Shown here piece after piece: positions 11,382-18,876 of a stretch of 64,000 bases of DNA. The stretch comes from Apostichopus japonicus (Eukaryota > Echinodermata > Holothuroidea > Aspidochirotida > Stichopodidae), in the NCBI RefSeq assembly GCF_037975245.1, contig NC_092576.1:35070611-35134610 (forward strand), written 5' to 3'. Each line of letters begins with the position of its first letter. The stretch's first letter is position 1. Under the pieces are notes generated by a model that saw only the letters and a program-made list of their open reading frames with translations, did not search any database and was not told the origin of the DNA. The position numbers and the translations under genes were made by a program.

Positions 11382-14188
11382 CCAAACATCATGACATATG
11401 TTAAATATTAAAGATAAACCAATGATAGTCATGAATAGCTTAAATTATATTAAACATGATTGTCTACTACTTTTAGCAGTAAATAAAGAGCTGTCAAGAT
11501 ACATTATCATTTAATTGTGGTATAATTAATACTAAGTAATGAAGTAAACCAAAATAAAGTTAGATGCTGTCATGAATATACAAAAAAAAAAAAATTAATA
11601 TATGTAACGAGAGTATGCTTACAAGGCTGTTAGCTGGGTTGTGTCATAGAATGTTTCCTCGTGAAGCTCTGATATGTTGTTTCTTGAAATATTTCTGTAG
11701 AGGAATTTCAATTTCTGGTTTACTTTTTAACACTAAACTAATTCGTACATATTTTTTAGCTAAAAGCTAAAACATAAATACTGGTTATTACCACTACCAA
11801 CAGTACTGACATATCCGTTGTGCACTGGGTGTATTTTGCTATTGTCAGGAATGTTTTGTAATAGATGATGAATCAACTAAAGTGGAATTAGACACTATAA
11901 TAGCAAAACGTTGAAAGATTAATAAAAAATAGTAAAACAACCGTTGATAGGTTTCACTTCAAACGTTGTTTGGATTTGAATTGCATTTGTTTTATTAGTT
12001 GTGAAGGAAAGAAACATTCGTTGTTATTCTACGAAACTGTTACTAACGTTTTATTGACTGTTGCTCTTTTTTTTATAAACCCAGTACCACCAATGACAAA
12101 TCACTTGTACATCTCTAAAGAAGCCTATGCCACGTTAAGAGAGGCCACCCACTGTAAATTGCTTGATACGTTTGTACTGTGAATAACACAAAGCCATTAA
12201 TCAGTATAAACTGAAGTGTGTTATAAAACCGTAACACGTGTTACACCTATCAGCAGATGCTACTGTGGAAAAAAATACTAACATACGAATTCATTACCCA
12301 AAGCCTGTTCTACGAATGACTGGTTATGAGTCAAAGCAACTGTCCCCAAATGTCTGACTAGTAAGTGTACCTTGGTGAGATGGTTCAAATGGCATATTTT
12401 CAGCGTTTTACAGTAAAGTGTCATCCGGTTGCTGTTAATATGTGGACGAAATATTGTCAAAACCTTTAGAGAAGTCCGGTTAGTCTAGTCAATCATTATG
12501 CATAGGATTTTATGTTCAGTCTTTTTCGTTTATAAATAACTCCTTCTCAGCAGCAACTGGTCATAAATCTAACACATGTTAAGAAGTTATTAAACACATT
12601 AATTTTAACTGATTAACGGGTGCATACCTTTACCAGTTTAGAACTAATTAAGGCATGAAAAACGGCTGGAGAGGCAAAAATACTGTAGTTGTTGTTGAAG
12701 GAAACACAGAACTAATATATTGTTTTGATATAAATCAGACAAGGAAACAGTTACTTACAACATGTTAAGAGAGGTGGTCAATCTGAAGGTGTCCTTTGCA
12801 ATCAAACTGAGGTAGTTTCTAGAGAAGTTACTGTTGAGACATTATAAAATATGTAAATGAATACGGACACCTCTATCCGTTTACTATCTTGAAAGTTTTA
12901 GGTTATGGAATGTTTATTCAGCTCATAAGAGATAAACAGTGTAATGAGAAATTCATCATCATATATTGATAATAATGCAGGACAAAATATTTTGTATTTG
13001 CTACAAAGATGTATTGATGTTTAACGACTACAAACAAGTGATTCTTAATAAATAAAAACTACATATACTTTTAGAATATTATTCCGACAAAATTAATACA
13101 TACACACACATATACAACAAGGGTGCATTCTGTACAATCGTAGCACTGGGTGATACGCCCTCATCGGTAGTTATACGAAGCCAGTTTATACGCTTTCACA
13201 CACCAGTAAAGTGTAGTCGAGTGATACGGACTTCGGTCTGTGACACAGACAGGGATCGAATCCTACCTTCCTCCCTTTTTTCACCGTTTATTCAAATAAA
13301 TTGTTGATTGTCAACCATTCGATAAACTGATCTGTGTGGGGTTATTACATTATGTATAACGTACCATGTATGCAGTTACTATCCATGTTGCTTTTAATTT
13401 CTGGAGAGTTTGAATGAGTTAAATAATAATTAACCATTAAAGATGCAGAATTACTTACGCTGAAGTAGACGTACTTACGCAAAAGTAACATTTGATGGAA
13501 TAACCAGTGACAAGTTATGCAGTTGTCTTCTAGAACAATCAATACTATAACCTTTCCTCGTTTCGTTACATCTACAGATTCCTTTGGAACCGCAAGCATA
13601 TGGTAGTTCTAAAGATTGACAAATCAAAATACCATGCACCCCGTGTAGGTAATTATGTTTTGCAATTTTATCGAGATTTGGTATTTATTGAAACGTGATA
13701 TCTATTTACTTATTTTTAAGGGGAAGGTATGCTGAAAAAACATATATTCGAGTCATGTGATATTAAAATACATTTTTATTTTCGGCGACTTTGCACTCCC
13801 TCAGAACGACCATTGAGTATCCCCAGCTTCCAAGATATCACAGGAACTGTACTCATGTGTATTTTGCCGTTTAACAGCACCCATTTTGCAGTAATTAACT
13901 TTCATTCAGGTTTGCTTAAAATCACATTAAATATTAACTTAAAACAACTATTTTAAAGATGTTACCATGTTGTGTATAACATATTAAAAACATATGTTAT
14001 TATTATTCACTGAAAATATAATTGAGTTAGCGAGACAAATGAATGGGCACATTTACACTTTGGAAATAAAAGAAGGAAACCTTACCGTTGGTTTCACACG
14101 GTATATCGTGGCCTTCTTCTGCGTCGTTAGTCACGGCACCATTTTTCGTCACCAATATCAGAAATAACAGACTCAAGGCAATCTTCAT
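200..14188 (-). CDS. LRR receptor-like gene, 20 exons, 3' end outside window
   Basis: This is a secreted or cell-surface leucine-rich-repeat protein, assembled by hand from splice sites. Exon 1 encodes a signal peptide, exon 2 an LRRNT cysteine cap, and exons 3-20 one LRR each. Exons 3-20 are 72 nt (24 residues), except exon 17 at 63 nt. After the first intron (phase 1) every intron is phase 2, so any LRR exon can be skipped or duplicated in frame. Coding length in the window is 1520 nt, about 506 residues, with no stop in any exon. No LRRCT, membrane or signalling domain is visible because the gene runs off the left edge. The one-LRR-per-72-nt, phase-2 layout is known from LGR receptors and Slit-type proteins. 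The repeats themselves (LPKGLFDN type) do not identify a family. A Toll-like, LGR-like or LRR-only protein is possible. Introns carry (TA)n tracts, Penelope fragments and a MITE. Confidence 0.85.
471..542 (-). CDS. LRR gene exon 19: LRR 17
   Basis: A 72-nt exon after CGACAG and before GTAAGT. It encodes [20 protein letters not shown], then VRH plus AT. The phase is 2 on both sides. Confidence 0.83.
647..718 (-). CDS. LRR gene exon 18: LRR 16
   Basis: A 72-nt exon after TTTTAG and before GTGAGT. It encodes [19 protein letters not shown], then NLSE plus AT. The LRR core is canonical. Confidence 0.85.
1358..1420 (-). CDS. LRR gene exon 17: short LRR 15
   Basis: A 63-nt exon after CAACAG and before GTAAGA. 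It encodes [20 protein letters not shown] plus TT. It is nine nucleotides shorter than its neighbours, so the reading frame is kept while the repeat loses three residues of the return segment. Confidence 0.78.
1851..1922 (-). CDS. LRR gene exon 16: LRR 14
   Basis: A 72-nt exon after TTTCAG and before GTGAGT. It encodes [19 protein letters not shown], then SLIH plus TT. The phase matches its neighbours. Confidence 0.83.
2415..2486 (-). CDS. LRR gene exon 15: LRR 13
   Basis: A 72-nt exon after TGACAG and before GTAAGA. It encodes [20 protein letters not shown], then LND plus TT. The LxxNxIxxLPxxxF core is clear. It is not of the A/B types. Confidence 0.85.
3407..3478 (-). CDS. LRR gene exon 14: LRR 12, type A
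   Basis: A 72-nt type-A exon after CTCAG and before GTGAGT. It encodes [19 protein letters not shown], then KLKF plus GT. The split codon with exon 15 is GT|G (Val) rather than the usual Leu. Confidence 0.87.
3755..3890. repeat. (TA)n microsatellite
   Basis: Imperfect TA/TACA repeat following ATCATTATC-type repeats (3590-3725). It lies in the LRR-gene intron between exons 13 and 14. The long TIY-rich open frames here are artefacts of the repeat. Confidence 0.95.
4046..4495. repeat. (TA)n tract split by a MITE
   Basis: A pure TA tract (4046-4156) and a second (4448-4491) flank the inverted-repeat element at 4174-4438. This is consistent with insertion of the element into a TA microsatellite. 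Confidence 0.85.
4174..4438. mobile_element. MITE with telomere-like CCCTAA repeats
   Basis: The terminal inverted repeat is TACCTTAGGTCGACAGTT at 4174 and its reverse complement ends at 4438. Inside are CTAACCCTAACCC-type repeats (4218-4265) and extra GTCGACCT(A/G)AGGTAC copies near 4375-4408. It is about 265 bp, has no coding capacity, and is embedded in (TA)n. Confidence 0.75.
4698..4769 (-). CDS. LRR gene exon 13: LRR 11, type B
   Basis: A 72-nt type-B exon after CTTAG and before GTAAGA. It encodes [20 protein letters not shown], then LST plus TT. Confidence 0.87.
5165..5625. repeat. Intronic foldback with (TA)n loop, copy 1
   Basis: The left arm (about 5165-5325) and right arm (about 5474-5625) are inverted copies of ~150 bp. 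They share words such as ATTCCTGAGATTTTCTCAT and GACTTACAA-type segments, and surround a (TA)n plus T-rich loop. The foldback lies wholly within the intron between exons 12 and 13. Confidence 0.8.
5647..5718 (-). CDS. LRR gene exon 12: LRR 10, type A
   Basis: A 72-nt type-A exon after a T-rich tract with TTTAG and before GTGAGT. It encodes [19 protein letters not shown], then NLTS plus TT. Confidence 0.88.
5924..5995 (-). CDS. LRR gene exon 11: LRR 9, type B
   Basis: A 72-nt type-B exon after CTTAG and before GTAAGT. It encodes [20 protein letters not shown], then LSK plus TT. This is the consensus B sequence. Confidence 0.88.
6390..6775. repeat. Intronic foldback, copy 2 (short TA loop)
   Basis: Inverted arms at about 6390-6560 and 6630-6775 in the intron between exons 10 and 11. 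The TA tract is only ~30 bp here. The arms begin and end with the AACGAAACCGAAAGAAAG / CTTTCGGTCTCG pair. Confidence 0.78.
6793..6864 (-). CDS. LRR gene exon 10: LRR 8, type A
   Basis: A 72-nt type-A exon after GATAG and before GTGAGT. It encodes [19 protein letters not shown], then SLKL plus TT. This copy is close to the consensus of the A type. Confidence 0.88.
7055..7126 (-). CDS. LRR gene exon 9: LRR 7, type B
   Basis: A 72-nt type-B exon after CTTAG and before GTAAGT. It encodes [20 protein letters not shown], then LPL plus TT. The first residue is S instead of Y. Confidence 0.87.
7515..7945. repeat. Intronic foldback with (TA)n loop, copy 3
   Basis: Inverted arms at about 7515-7690 and 7795-7945 around a ~70-bp (TA)n tract, in the intron between exons 8 and 9. 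Confidence 0.76.
7959..8030 (-). CDS. LRR gene exon 8: LRR 6, type A
   Basis: A 72-nt type-A exon after AATAG and before GTGAGT. It encodes [19 protein letters not shown], then NLTS plus TT. The usual LPK is LQK here. Confidence 0.87.
8252..8323 (-). CDS. LRR gene exon 7: LRR 5, type B
   Basis: A 72-nt type-B exon after CTTAG and before GTAAGT. It encodes [20 protein letters not shown]. Two changes are private to this copy (T to K after LP, L to P after QK). Confidence 0.87.
8700..9135. repeat. Intronic foldback with (TA)n loop, copy 4
   Basis: Inverted arms at about 8700-8880 and 8985-9135 around an interrupted (TA)n tract, in the intron between exons 6 and 7. Confidence 0.76.
9152..9223 (-). 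CDS. LRR gene exon 6: LRR 4, type A
   Basis: A 72-nt type-A exon after TTCTAG and before GTGAGT. It encodes [19 protein letters not shown], then SLKL plus TT. It differs from the other A copies at N-L-K-S. Its right flank matches that of exon 14 (TGTGATATCGGCGATC). Confidence 0.87.
9584..9662. repeat. (TA)n microsatellite beside Penelope fragment
   Basis: A CA/TA tract followed by an ATT repeat directly abuts the 3' side of the minus-strand Penelope fragment. Confidence 0.9.
9668..10038 (-). mobile_element. Penelope-like element fragment, 3' end
   Basis: On the minus strand, 10035 downward reads [20 protein letters not shown] and ends FYKHM and a stop (near 9930). This is the end of a GIY-YIG endonuclease domain of Penelope-like elements. 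About 130 nt further on lies a hammerhead-like motif, then the element's 3' sequence down to the ATT/TA microsatellite. Confidence 0.72.
9748..9791 (-). ncRNA. Hammerhead ribozyme-like motif 1
   Basis: Minus strand, 5' to 3': stem I GTATTG, core CTGACGA, one extra A, stem II GGTCC/GGACC, GAA, palindromic stem III AATT, C at the cleavage position, then stem I partner CAATAT. All core positions of the hammerhead consensus are met except the extra A before stem II. Such minimal stem III forms are known from Penelope-like elements and are thought to act as dimers. Confidence 0.62.
10041..10350 (+). mobile_element. Penelope-like element fragment, inverted partner
   Basis: The plus-strand frame from about 10062 reads [20 protein letters not shown], then [22 protein letters not shown]. 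This is the same GIY-YIG C-terminal region as at 14.3 kb and as its inverted neighbour. The 3' tail (10230-10350) is the reverse complement of 9668-9770. The 5' half of the hammerhead motif is missing here. A (TA)n tract follows at 10383-10448. Confidence 0.75.
10383..10448. repeat. (TA)n microsatellite
   Basis: A pure TA tract that follows the plus-strand Penelope fragment. Confidence 0.95.
10695..10766 (-). CDS. LRR gene exon 5: LRR 3, type B
   Basis: A 72-nt type-B exon after ACAAAG and before GTAAGT. It encodes [20 protein letters not shown]. It is the most diverged type-B copy. Its left flank (10.54-10.69 kb) matches the left flank of exon 13, not those of the other B exons. Confidence 0.85.
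11296..11376. repeat. (TA)n microsatellite
   Basis: A TA tract of about 80 bp that ends the outer B-unit copy. Confidence 0.95.
11623..11694 (-). CDS. LRR gene exon 4: LRR 2
   Basis: A 72-nt exon after CTACAG and before GTAAGC. It encodes [19 protein letters not shown], then QLTA plus TT. The LxISxNxI...F core is clear and the phase is 2 on both sides. Confidence 0.85.
12759..12830 (-). CDS. LRR gene exon 3: LRR 1
   Basis: A 72-nt exon after a CAACAG acceptor and before GTAAGT. It encodes [18 protein letters not shown] and ends in ...LNM plus TT. The hydrophobic spacing matches an outermost LRR following the LRRNT cap. Confidence 0.82.
13195..13275 (+). repeat. tRNA-like SINE head (weak)
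   Basis: TAGTCGAGTGATACGG resembles an A box and GGGATCGAATCC a B box, about 40 bp apart. No tRNA fold was established and no SINE body is recognisable, so this is a tentative call. Confidence 0.35.
13479..13608 (-). CDS. LRR gene exon 2: LRRNT cysteine cap
   Basis: The 130-nt exon lies between a CTTTAG acceptor and a GTAAGT donor. It reads CGSKGICRC, then [12 protein letters not shown] and VIPSNVTF. This is the C-x(5)-C-x-C ... D-C-S pattern of an N-terminal LRR capping domain followed by the IPSNVT lead-in to the first repeat. It joins exon 1 as G|AA (Glu) and exon 3 as GC|T (Ala). Confidence 0.85.
14086..14188 (-). CDS. LRR gene exon 1: signal peptide
   Basis: The start is ATG at 14188-14186. 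The peptide begins [18 protein letters not shown], a short basic start and a hydrophobic core typical of a secretory signal, then an acidic stretch ending near CETN. The exon ends at a GTAAGG donor after 34 codons plus one base (phase 1). This is the first coding exon because the next exon carries the LRRNT cap in matching phase. Confidence 0.8.
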
Positions 14189-14282
14189 TTTGGAGATTCT
14201 ATTAAAATTATAGCATACAAAAGACTAAGACCCTCACCCATGACGTGTCGTATAAGGCAGATAAATAACAATTGACTCATAA

Positions 14283-14935
14283 TTGATAATTAGTACTGTT
14301 TTAGAAAATATATTGGACCATGGACATGGACATGGTATAGACAACCACGTAACATCCGCTCAGTGCTGGTTCGCACTAATCTCGCCCCACCCAGTAATGA
14401 GCCTGAGGCTGCCTGACAGTGGTAACATCCCCTGTAACAAACCTAGATGCTTGGTGTGCACACACCTCGACCCCTCCCCCGCATTCCTCCACCGGGCCTC
14501 AGGTACTACTCTGAGACCTGGTAGATTTGGTTGCGACTCAGCCAATGTCATCTACCTCCTATATTGTTGCAAGTGCCCCCAGGTCACCTATATTGGCGAA
14601 ACCAGCACTAAGTTCAGACTTCGCTTCAATAATAACAAACTAAGTATCCGCAAAAATAACCCAGGTTTCCCTGTTGCCGAACACTTTAATCTCCCCAATC
14701 ACAACTTATCTGATTTCAAATTTGTCGTTCTATACGGCTTCTTCAAAACCGCTCATGAAAGAAGCAACCGGAACTAAAAACTATCTTACGCCTCAACACA
14801 CACAACAATGGGCTCAACAGGAATCTCTCTTTAATGAGTATACATGCTAAGCTAAATACCAATAATGTCTAGTTTCTTCCATTTCATTAGCACAACTGAA
14901 GAACAGCCGTGTTAACGCTCGAAATATATTGTAAC
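14283..14935 (+). pseudogene. Penelope-like element remnant with GIY-YIG domain
   Basis: The open frame 14283-14777 encodes the C-terminal part of a Penelope-like retroelement protein. It has the cysteine cluster CNKPRCLVC, then VIYLLYCCKCPQVTYIGET (GIY-YIG core) and the PVAEHFNLPNHNL segment. The reverse-transcriptase part is absent (5' truncation). Near 14750 a frameshift is needed to continue into the ERKQPELKTILRLNTHNNGL segment expected at the end of the domain, so the copy is dead. It is preceded (14273-14316) by an inverted piece of the element's own 3' sequence and followed by a hammerhead-like motif. Confidence 0.82.
14892..14932 (+). ncRNA. Hammerhead ribozyme-like motif 2
   Basis: Plus strand: stem I ACAA, core CTGAAGA, extra A, stem II AGC/GCT with a C-C mismatch at the closing pair, GAA, palindromic stem III ATAT, A at the cleavage position, stem I partner TTGT. 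It sits downstream of the GIY-YIG coding region, where Penelope-like elements carry hammerheads. Stem II is decayed. Confidence 0.5.
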
Positions 14936-15039
14936 CAATTTAACGTTCTTAGTAATAAAGTTGGAAATGAAAGTATCATTTTTTTTCCTTTTTTGTTTCT
15001 TGTGGATATATCTTACTTTCCAACACACACCAACAGACA

Positions 15040-15042
<3 letters not shown>

Positions 15043-15077
<35 letters not shown>
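15043..15077. repeat. (TA)n at left end of 5.3-kb element
   Basis: A TA tract directly abutting the CACTCTAAAAAC terminus. Confidence 0.9.
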
Positions 15078-15080
<3 letters not shown>

Positions 15081-15254
15081 TCTAAAAACTGAAGTGCTAA
15101 TTTAGTAGCTCCAACACGGTGCTAGTCATCAATTAGCACTTTAAGAGCTAGTATCTCAACCTTCAAGTGTTAAATAACTTGCACCATACCAAAGTGCTAT
15201 CGCCGCAGTTGTGACGCACTGCACTTGTTAAGTGCTGAAAGTTTCGTATTAACT

Positions 15255-15370
15255 TTTGATTGGCTGAAGGCGGTGACGTCAGTAACATGCAACAACGCTA
15301 TTGGTTATAACCAAATAGTTGCATATCGCATCGCTAGACGTGACAACTGACGAACGTTCCACCGGCAGAC
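15255..15370 (+). promoter_or_regulatory. Promoter-like segment with CRE and CCAAT boxes
   Basis: Two ATTGG (inverted CCAAT) boxes at about 15260 and 15299 flank a consensus-like TGACGTCA cyclic-AMP response element at about 15274. A CAGAC|GTAAGT splice donor follows at about 15370. This fits a promoter and non-coding first exon for the decayed gene downstream. Confidence 0.4.
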
Positions 15371-16496
15371 GTAAGTTTCTGAATTGAAATCTGTGAATAT
15401 TCTCCAGAGTAAGGAATATTTGAAAGCTGATATGGCGACCTTTCATGAAATTTGAGTGATCATTCATGTTTTCAATAACCTAGCTTTGCTGATGACGTCG
15501 GGAATTTCCTTGAAATAATACCTCTGTCGACGTCTTAGTGATGGTAGCCTACCACTTATTTTCATAGGTCTATTCACGTATGTAAATGCCAAATGCGCTC
15601 TGATATAACATTAGGCTATGCCAAGTTTATGATTGGGCGTATATAGGCCTAGCCTACCTCCTTATTGTAACATTTATAAGGCCTAACTTTATGGCCGCAA
15701 ATGGCGATTCGATTGAGGTGTACTACTGGTACTACAGTCTGCGTTTGCACAAGTGGCCATCACATAGTCGTAACGTATAAGAGAGGCAGGCCCAATGCAA
15801 TAAGTATTGGTATTGGTTTATATGCCAATGCCTAAAGAATATGAGCCGATGGCCGCTAGACGACCACAAGAGAACGTTTTGGACGGCCTGTCAGTCCATA
15901 TTACGCTTTGAATTTGTGGTAGCCTAGCCTAGGTCTAACATTATTGTGGTAACAGGCCTAACGTTGTGTTGTTAATGTTACTTTGCAGTGTAAGGTCTGT
16001 GTGTGATTGCCGACTACAAAATGAAGTAGCCTACAAAGTACAAGTACAAACCATACTTCACAGTCATACATTATTCAGGTTTAAAGAAAAATTAAAGTAA
16101 ATGTAAACATAAAATAATGATCAGAGTAATTGTATACATCCTATTCTTATTTGACCTTCATAGTGTTTCCCATGTTTCATGCATCGCTTAATGTTGTGTA
16201 CCCTAATGTTTGCCTTGTTTGCACCTATCAAGGAAGGCCTACTATAAGTATCTTTTTCTTTTGAAATGATGACTCCCAATGTAAATATGCTTCATTTAAG
16301 ATGTTCTGTCATGAAAAGTGAAAGACTATAGGTAGGCTTAATTTTCCAATTAATTTGAAACAAATTTCGGTGAAACTTTAAACATGCTTTTTTTTTATAC
16401 TGTTTATAGACTCAAGCTTTTGCAGAAAAATGAAAGAAACCTGATATGTTTTGGGATTCATTGCATGTTTTCTTGTTCTATTCTTTTACTTGTAGA

Positions 16497-18876
16497 TTTT
16501 GCAAGACTTTGAGCAGATGTATGGAGATCAGGTCACCAATAACTTTTGATGAAATGGGAGGGTACATTCCCGCTTCATTTGGAAGTACATAGCATGTACT
16601 CACCAACTCAGCTCTGCGGGACCTTCAGTTTGAATTTGAAGAAACAGAAAAGTCTGAGGGTATGTTTCAAAAAAGTGCTAACATTTTGTAGTCATGTGAC
16701 TCTCATTGTGCAAGTTCAGTCAAGTTTTCTGTAGTGAATATTTAGTATGTTAGCTCTTTAAAAGACTGCTATAGGTGAAATCATGTACAGAAAAGTGGCA
16801 ATGCTGTTAACAGTTTGTCTGGGAGTCTGGGACCCAACTTTCTTTAAACATACATGGAAGAAATGAATGAAAGTGATTAAACTAAAACTGAATTACATTC
16901 CAATCTAGATTTTGAAGAAGACTTAAGTTCTGACACCATAGAAGCTGGTGGGAGCTTATGTGATTGGTGGGCATCTACCTGTCTAATGATAGTTCATTAA
17001 GTGGTATTATCTCCTGCAGTCTTATGTGAATTTTCAAGTACTGAAGCTAACTTGGCTAAACTGATCCATGGGAGGGGACCCATCACGAATGTATCCAAAA
17101 ATTGAGGTCAAAGATCATTTAAGTGTCAATTCAGGCTGCAGCGTGTGAATCAAAAATAGCCAGATCATTATCAGATTGCTCGCAAATTGTTGAAATCAGT
17201 GGATTAAAACTTGTATCCAGATTTCAGATCAAAGGTTATAACTATTGGGTCTAAATTTGTAGCCAGTTCTTAGGCCCATTCACTAAAACTGATTAAGCTG
17301 GCAATCCTGTTCACTTTTGCTTTAATTCCAGCTGTGGAGTAAGGGTAAACTGAAGGAAATTTGTTTCTTGAGCCACGTACTGTTAAAGCGCTGTGGGTGG
17401 AGGGGTGTGTTATTATTCTAGAAACATTCTAGAACCAATGTTGTAAGTCTGGTGGTGTAGGGTTGTACCTGTATAGCCACTTGCTTGGTTCATTCATTGA
17501 TACGAGTTACTGTACCACTTGATGCCTTAGTTTCCTCCATCCAACAGTGTATTCAATAAGCAAAAGTATTAATTTCCTGGCCTAACCAATTTCAATTATA
17601 GAAGAATCCCAGAAATCCTTCAGTCTTCCACCATATTTATTTTAGTGACTTTGAAAAGACCTATGACTGTGAAATTGACATAGGCCTATGTAATTGGGTT
17701 CAGTGGACATAAAAGTATATCAGAATAATGTTTTTTTTTTTTCTTGGCATGCAGTGCCTACGTGTAATTTGTATATTGCAATTTCTAGAGCAAGTAGTAG
17801 GAACAAACAATTACTAACTGACACGTCACACTATTTTGTTGACATATACATCTGTTTTGTTGAGATATGTAATCTGTTTTTATGTTTTTCATTATTAAGA
17901 AACTTTTCATTTTCTTCTTTAGAACATGCATCCAGGTACGGTCTCTTTGCATAGGTTCACCTATTGCCGTCTTTCAACACAAGGAAAAGTAGAAAATGCA
18001 TTCGAGATGACAATGTCCGTTACTTCATCGCCTGGCAACCAGTAAGTTGTTTTGTGTGTTGAGTGGGAAAGATCTGCCAAAATTCATGCAGAGTGATCAA
18101 TCTTTAACCATTTGAGCCTAGGGGATATTGGTACTGACATTCTGTCCTCTAGGCCTCAGCCCCTTGGCTCAATCTGTGCTGGGCGGTCCAGGTAGGTGCT
18201 CTTATTAAATGTGTCTTTCCTTCAGGAGATAAGGGTCAACCACATAAAACTATCTGATCCAGATGTGGGTTAATGTAGACTATTCTGTACCTGAGCCAGA
18301 TAATCCTGTATTATAATCAAGTTATATTTGCATATTCTTGTAGCTGGTTAGTTATTAATATGGATTTTATATTTGGTTAAAACATGGCACAAGCCAGGCA
18401 GCAGTTCAGGCAAAATACATAATAGTACGGTTAGTGATGCAAGCAGGATGTGAAGTAATTGTCAGCTGGACTAGTTGAAGTTTTAAGAAATCAGCACTAT
18501 TTTGGAAATTAATGCATGAATTAATTTCCTTTCTTCTTAGATCGGAACAAATGTGGAAGAATATGCAAAGAAAAGCCAACTCAGCAGAAAACAGCCACAC
18601 CTCTTGGCCATTGGAAGCAATGTGACTGACTTGCAGCAGTTTTTTGTAGTTCTGGATGGAGTTGCCCTACCTGTTTCCAGGCAAGCATGTGGAATTGTAG
18701 CAGCAGCTACAGATATTCTAATGAAAGTTCATTATGTTTTTATTGTAGCATATGCGGTGCAGCTCACAGATGTCTACACCTTTATCCAAACTGTGGTGTA
18801 TGGCATACCTCCATCAGGTCAAAAGATAAGTAATCGTGTAAAGGAGATAAGGATTGCTTTGCAAAATGTGGAGTAG
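16497..18876 (+). pseudogene. Decayed multi-exon gene inside the 5.3-kb element
   Basis: Two exons are recognisable. The first, after a CTTGTAG acceptor at about 16496, reads ILQDFEQMYGDQVTNNF, hits a stop, and continues one frame over as MMKWEGTFPLHLEVHSM. The last exon (from 18541 after TTCTTAG, stop at 18874-18876) reads KQPHLLAIGSNVTDLQQFFV, later IQTVVYGIPPSGQKISNRVK. It resembles a large, poorly characterised multigene family common in fish and some invertebrates, often labelled SAM-domain-protein-like. That is recall from general knowledge, not a search. A possible middle exon lies at 17922-18041. The frameshift marks it as a pseudogene. Confidence 0.55.
18541..18876 (+). CDS. Last exon of the decayed element-borne gene
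   Basis: An open frame of 112 codons starting directly at a polypyrimidine-AG acceptor and ending in TAG. Conserved-looking blocks are YAKKSQLSRKQPHLLAIGS, FFVVLDGVALPV, KVHYVFIVAY and VYTFIQTVVYGIP. The frame is intact in this exon although the upstream exon is broken, so a partly functional or recently decayed gene is possible. Confidence 0.5.
   Translation: MGTNVEEYAKKSQLSRKQPHLLAIGSNVTDLQQFFVVLDGVALPVSRQACGIVAAATDILMKVHYVFIVAYAVQLTDVYTFIQTVVYGIPPSGQKISNRVKEIRIALQNVE

Noticed and set aside
12278-12460. Possible extra LRR exon ([11 protein letters not shown]...[11 protein letters not shown]) on the minus strand
   Set aside because: The leucine spacing is off by one, no donor gives the phase-2 end shared by all other LRR exons, and exons 3 and 4 join cleanly without it.
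13195-13275. A functional tRNA gene
   Set aside because: A- and B-box-like words are present but no acceptor or anticodon arms pair convincingly. A SINE head is more likely.
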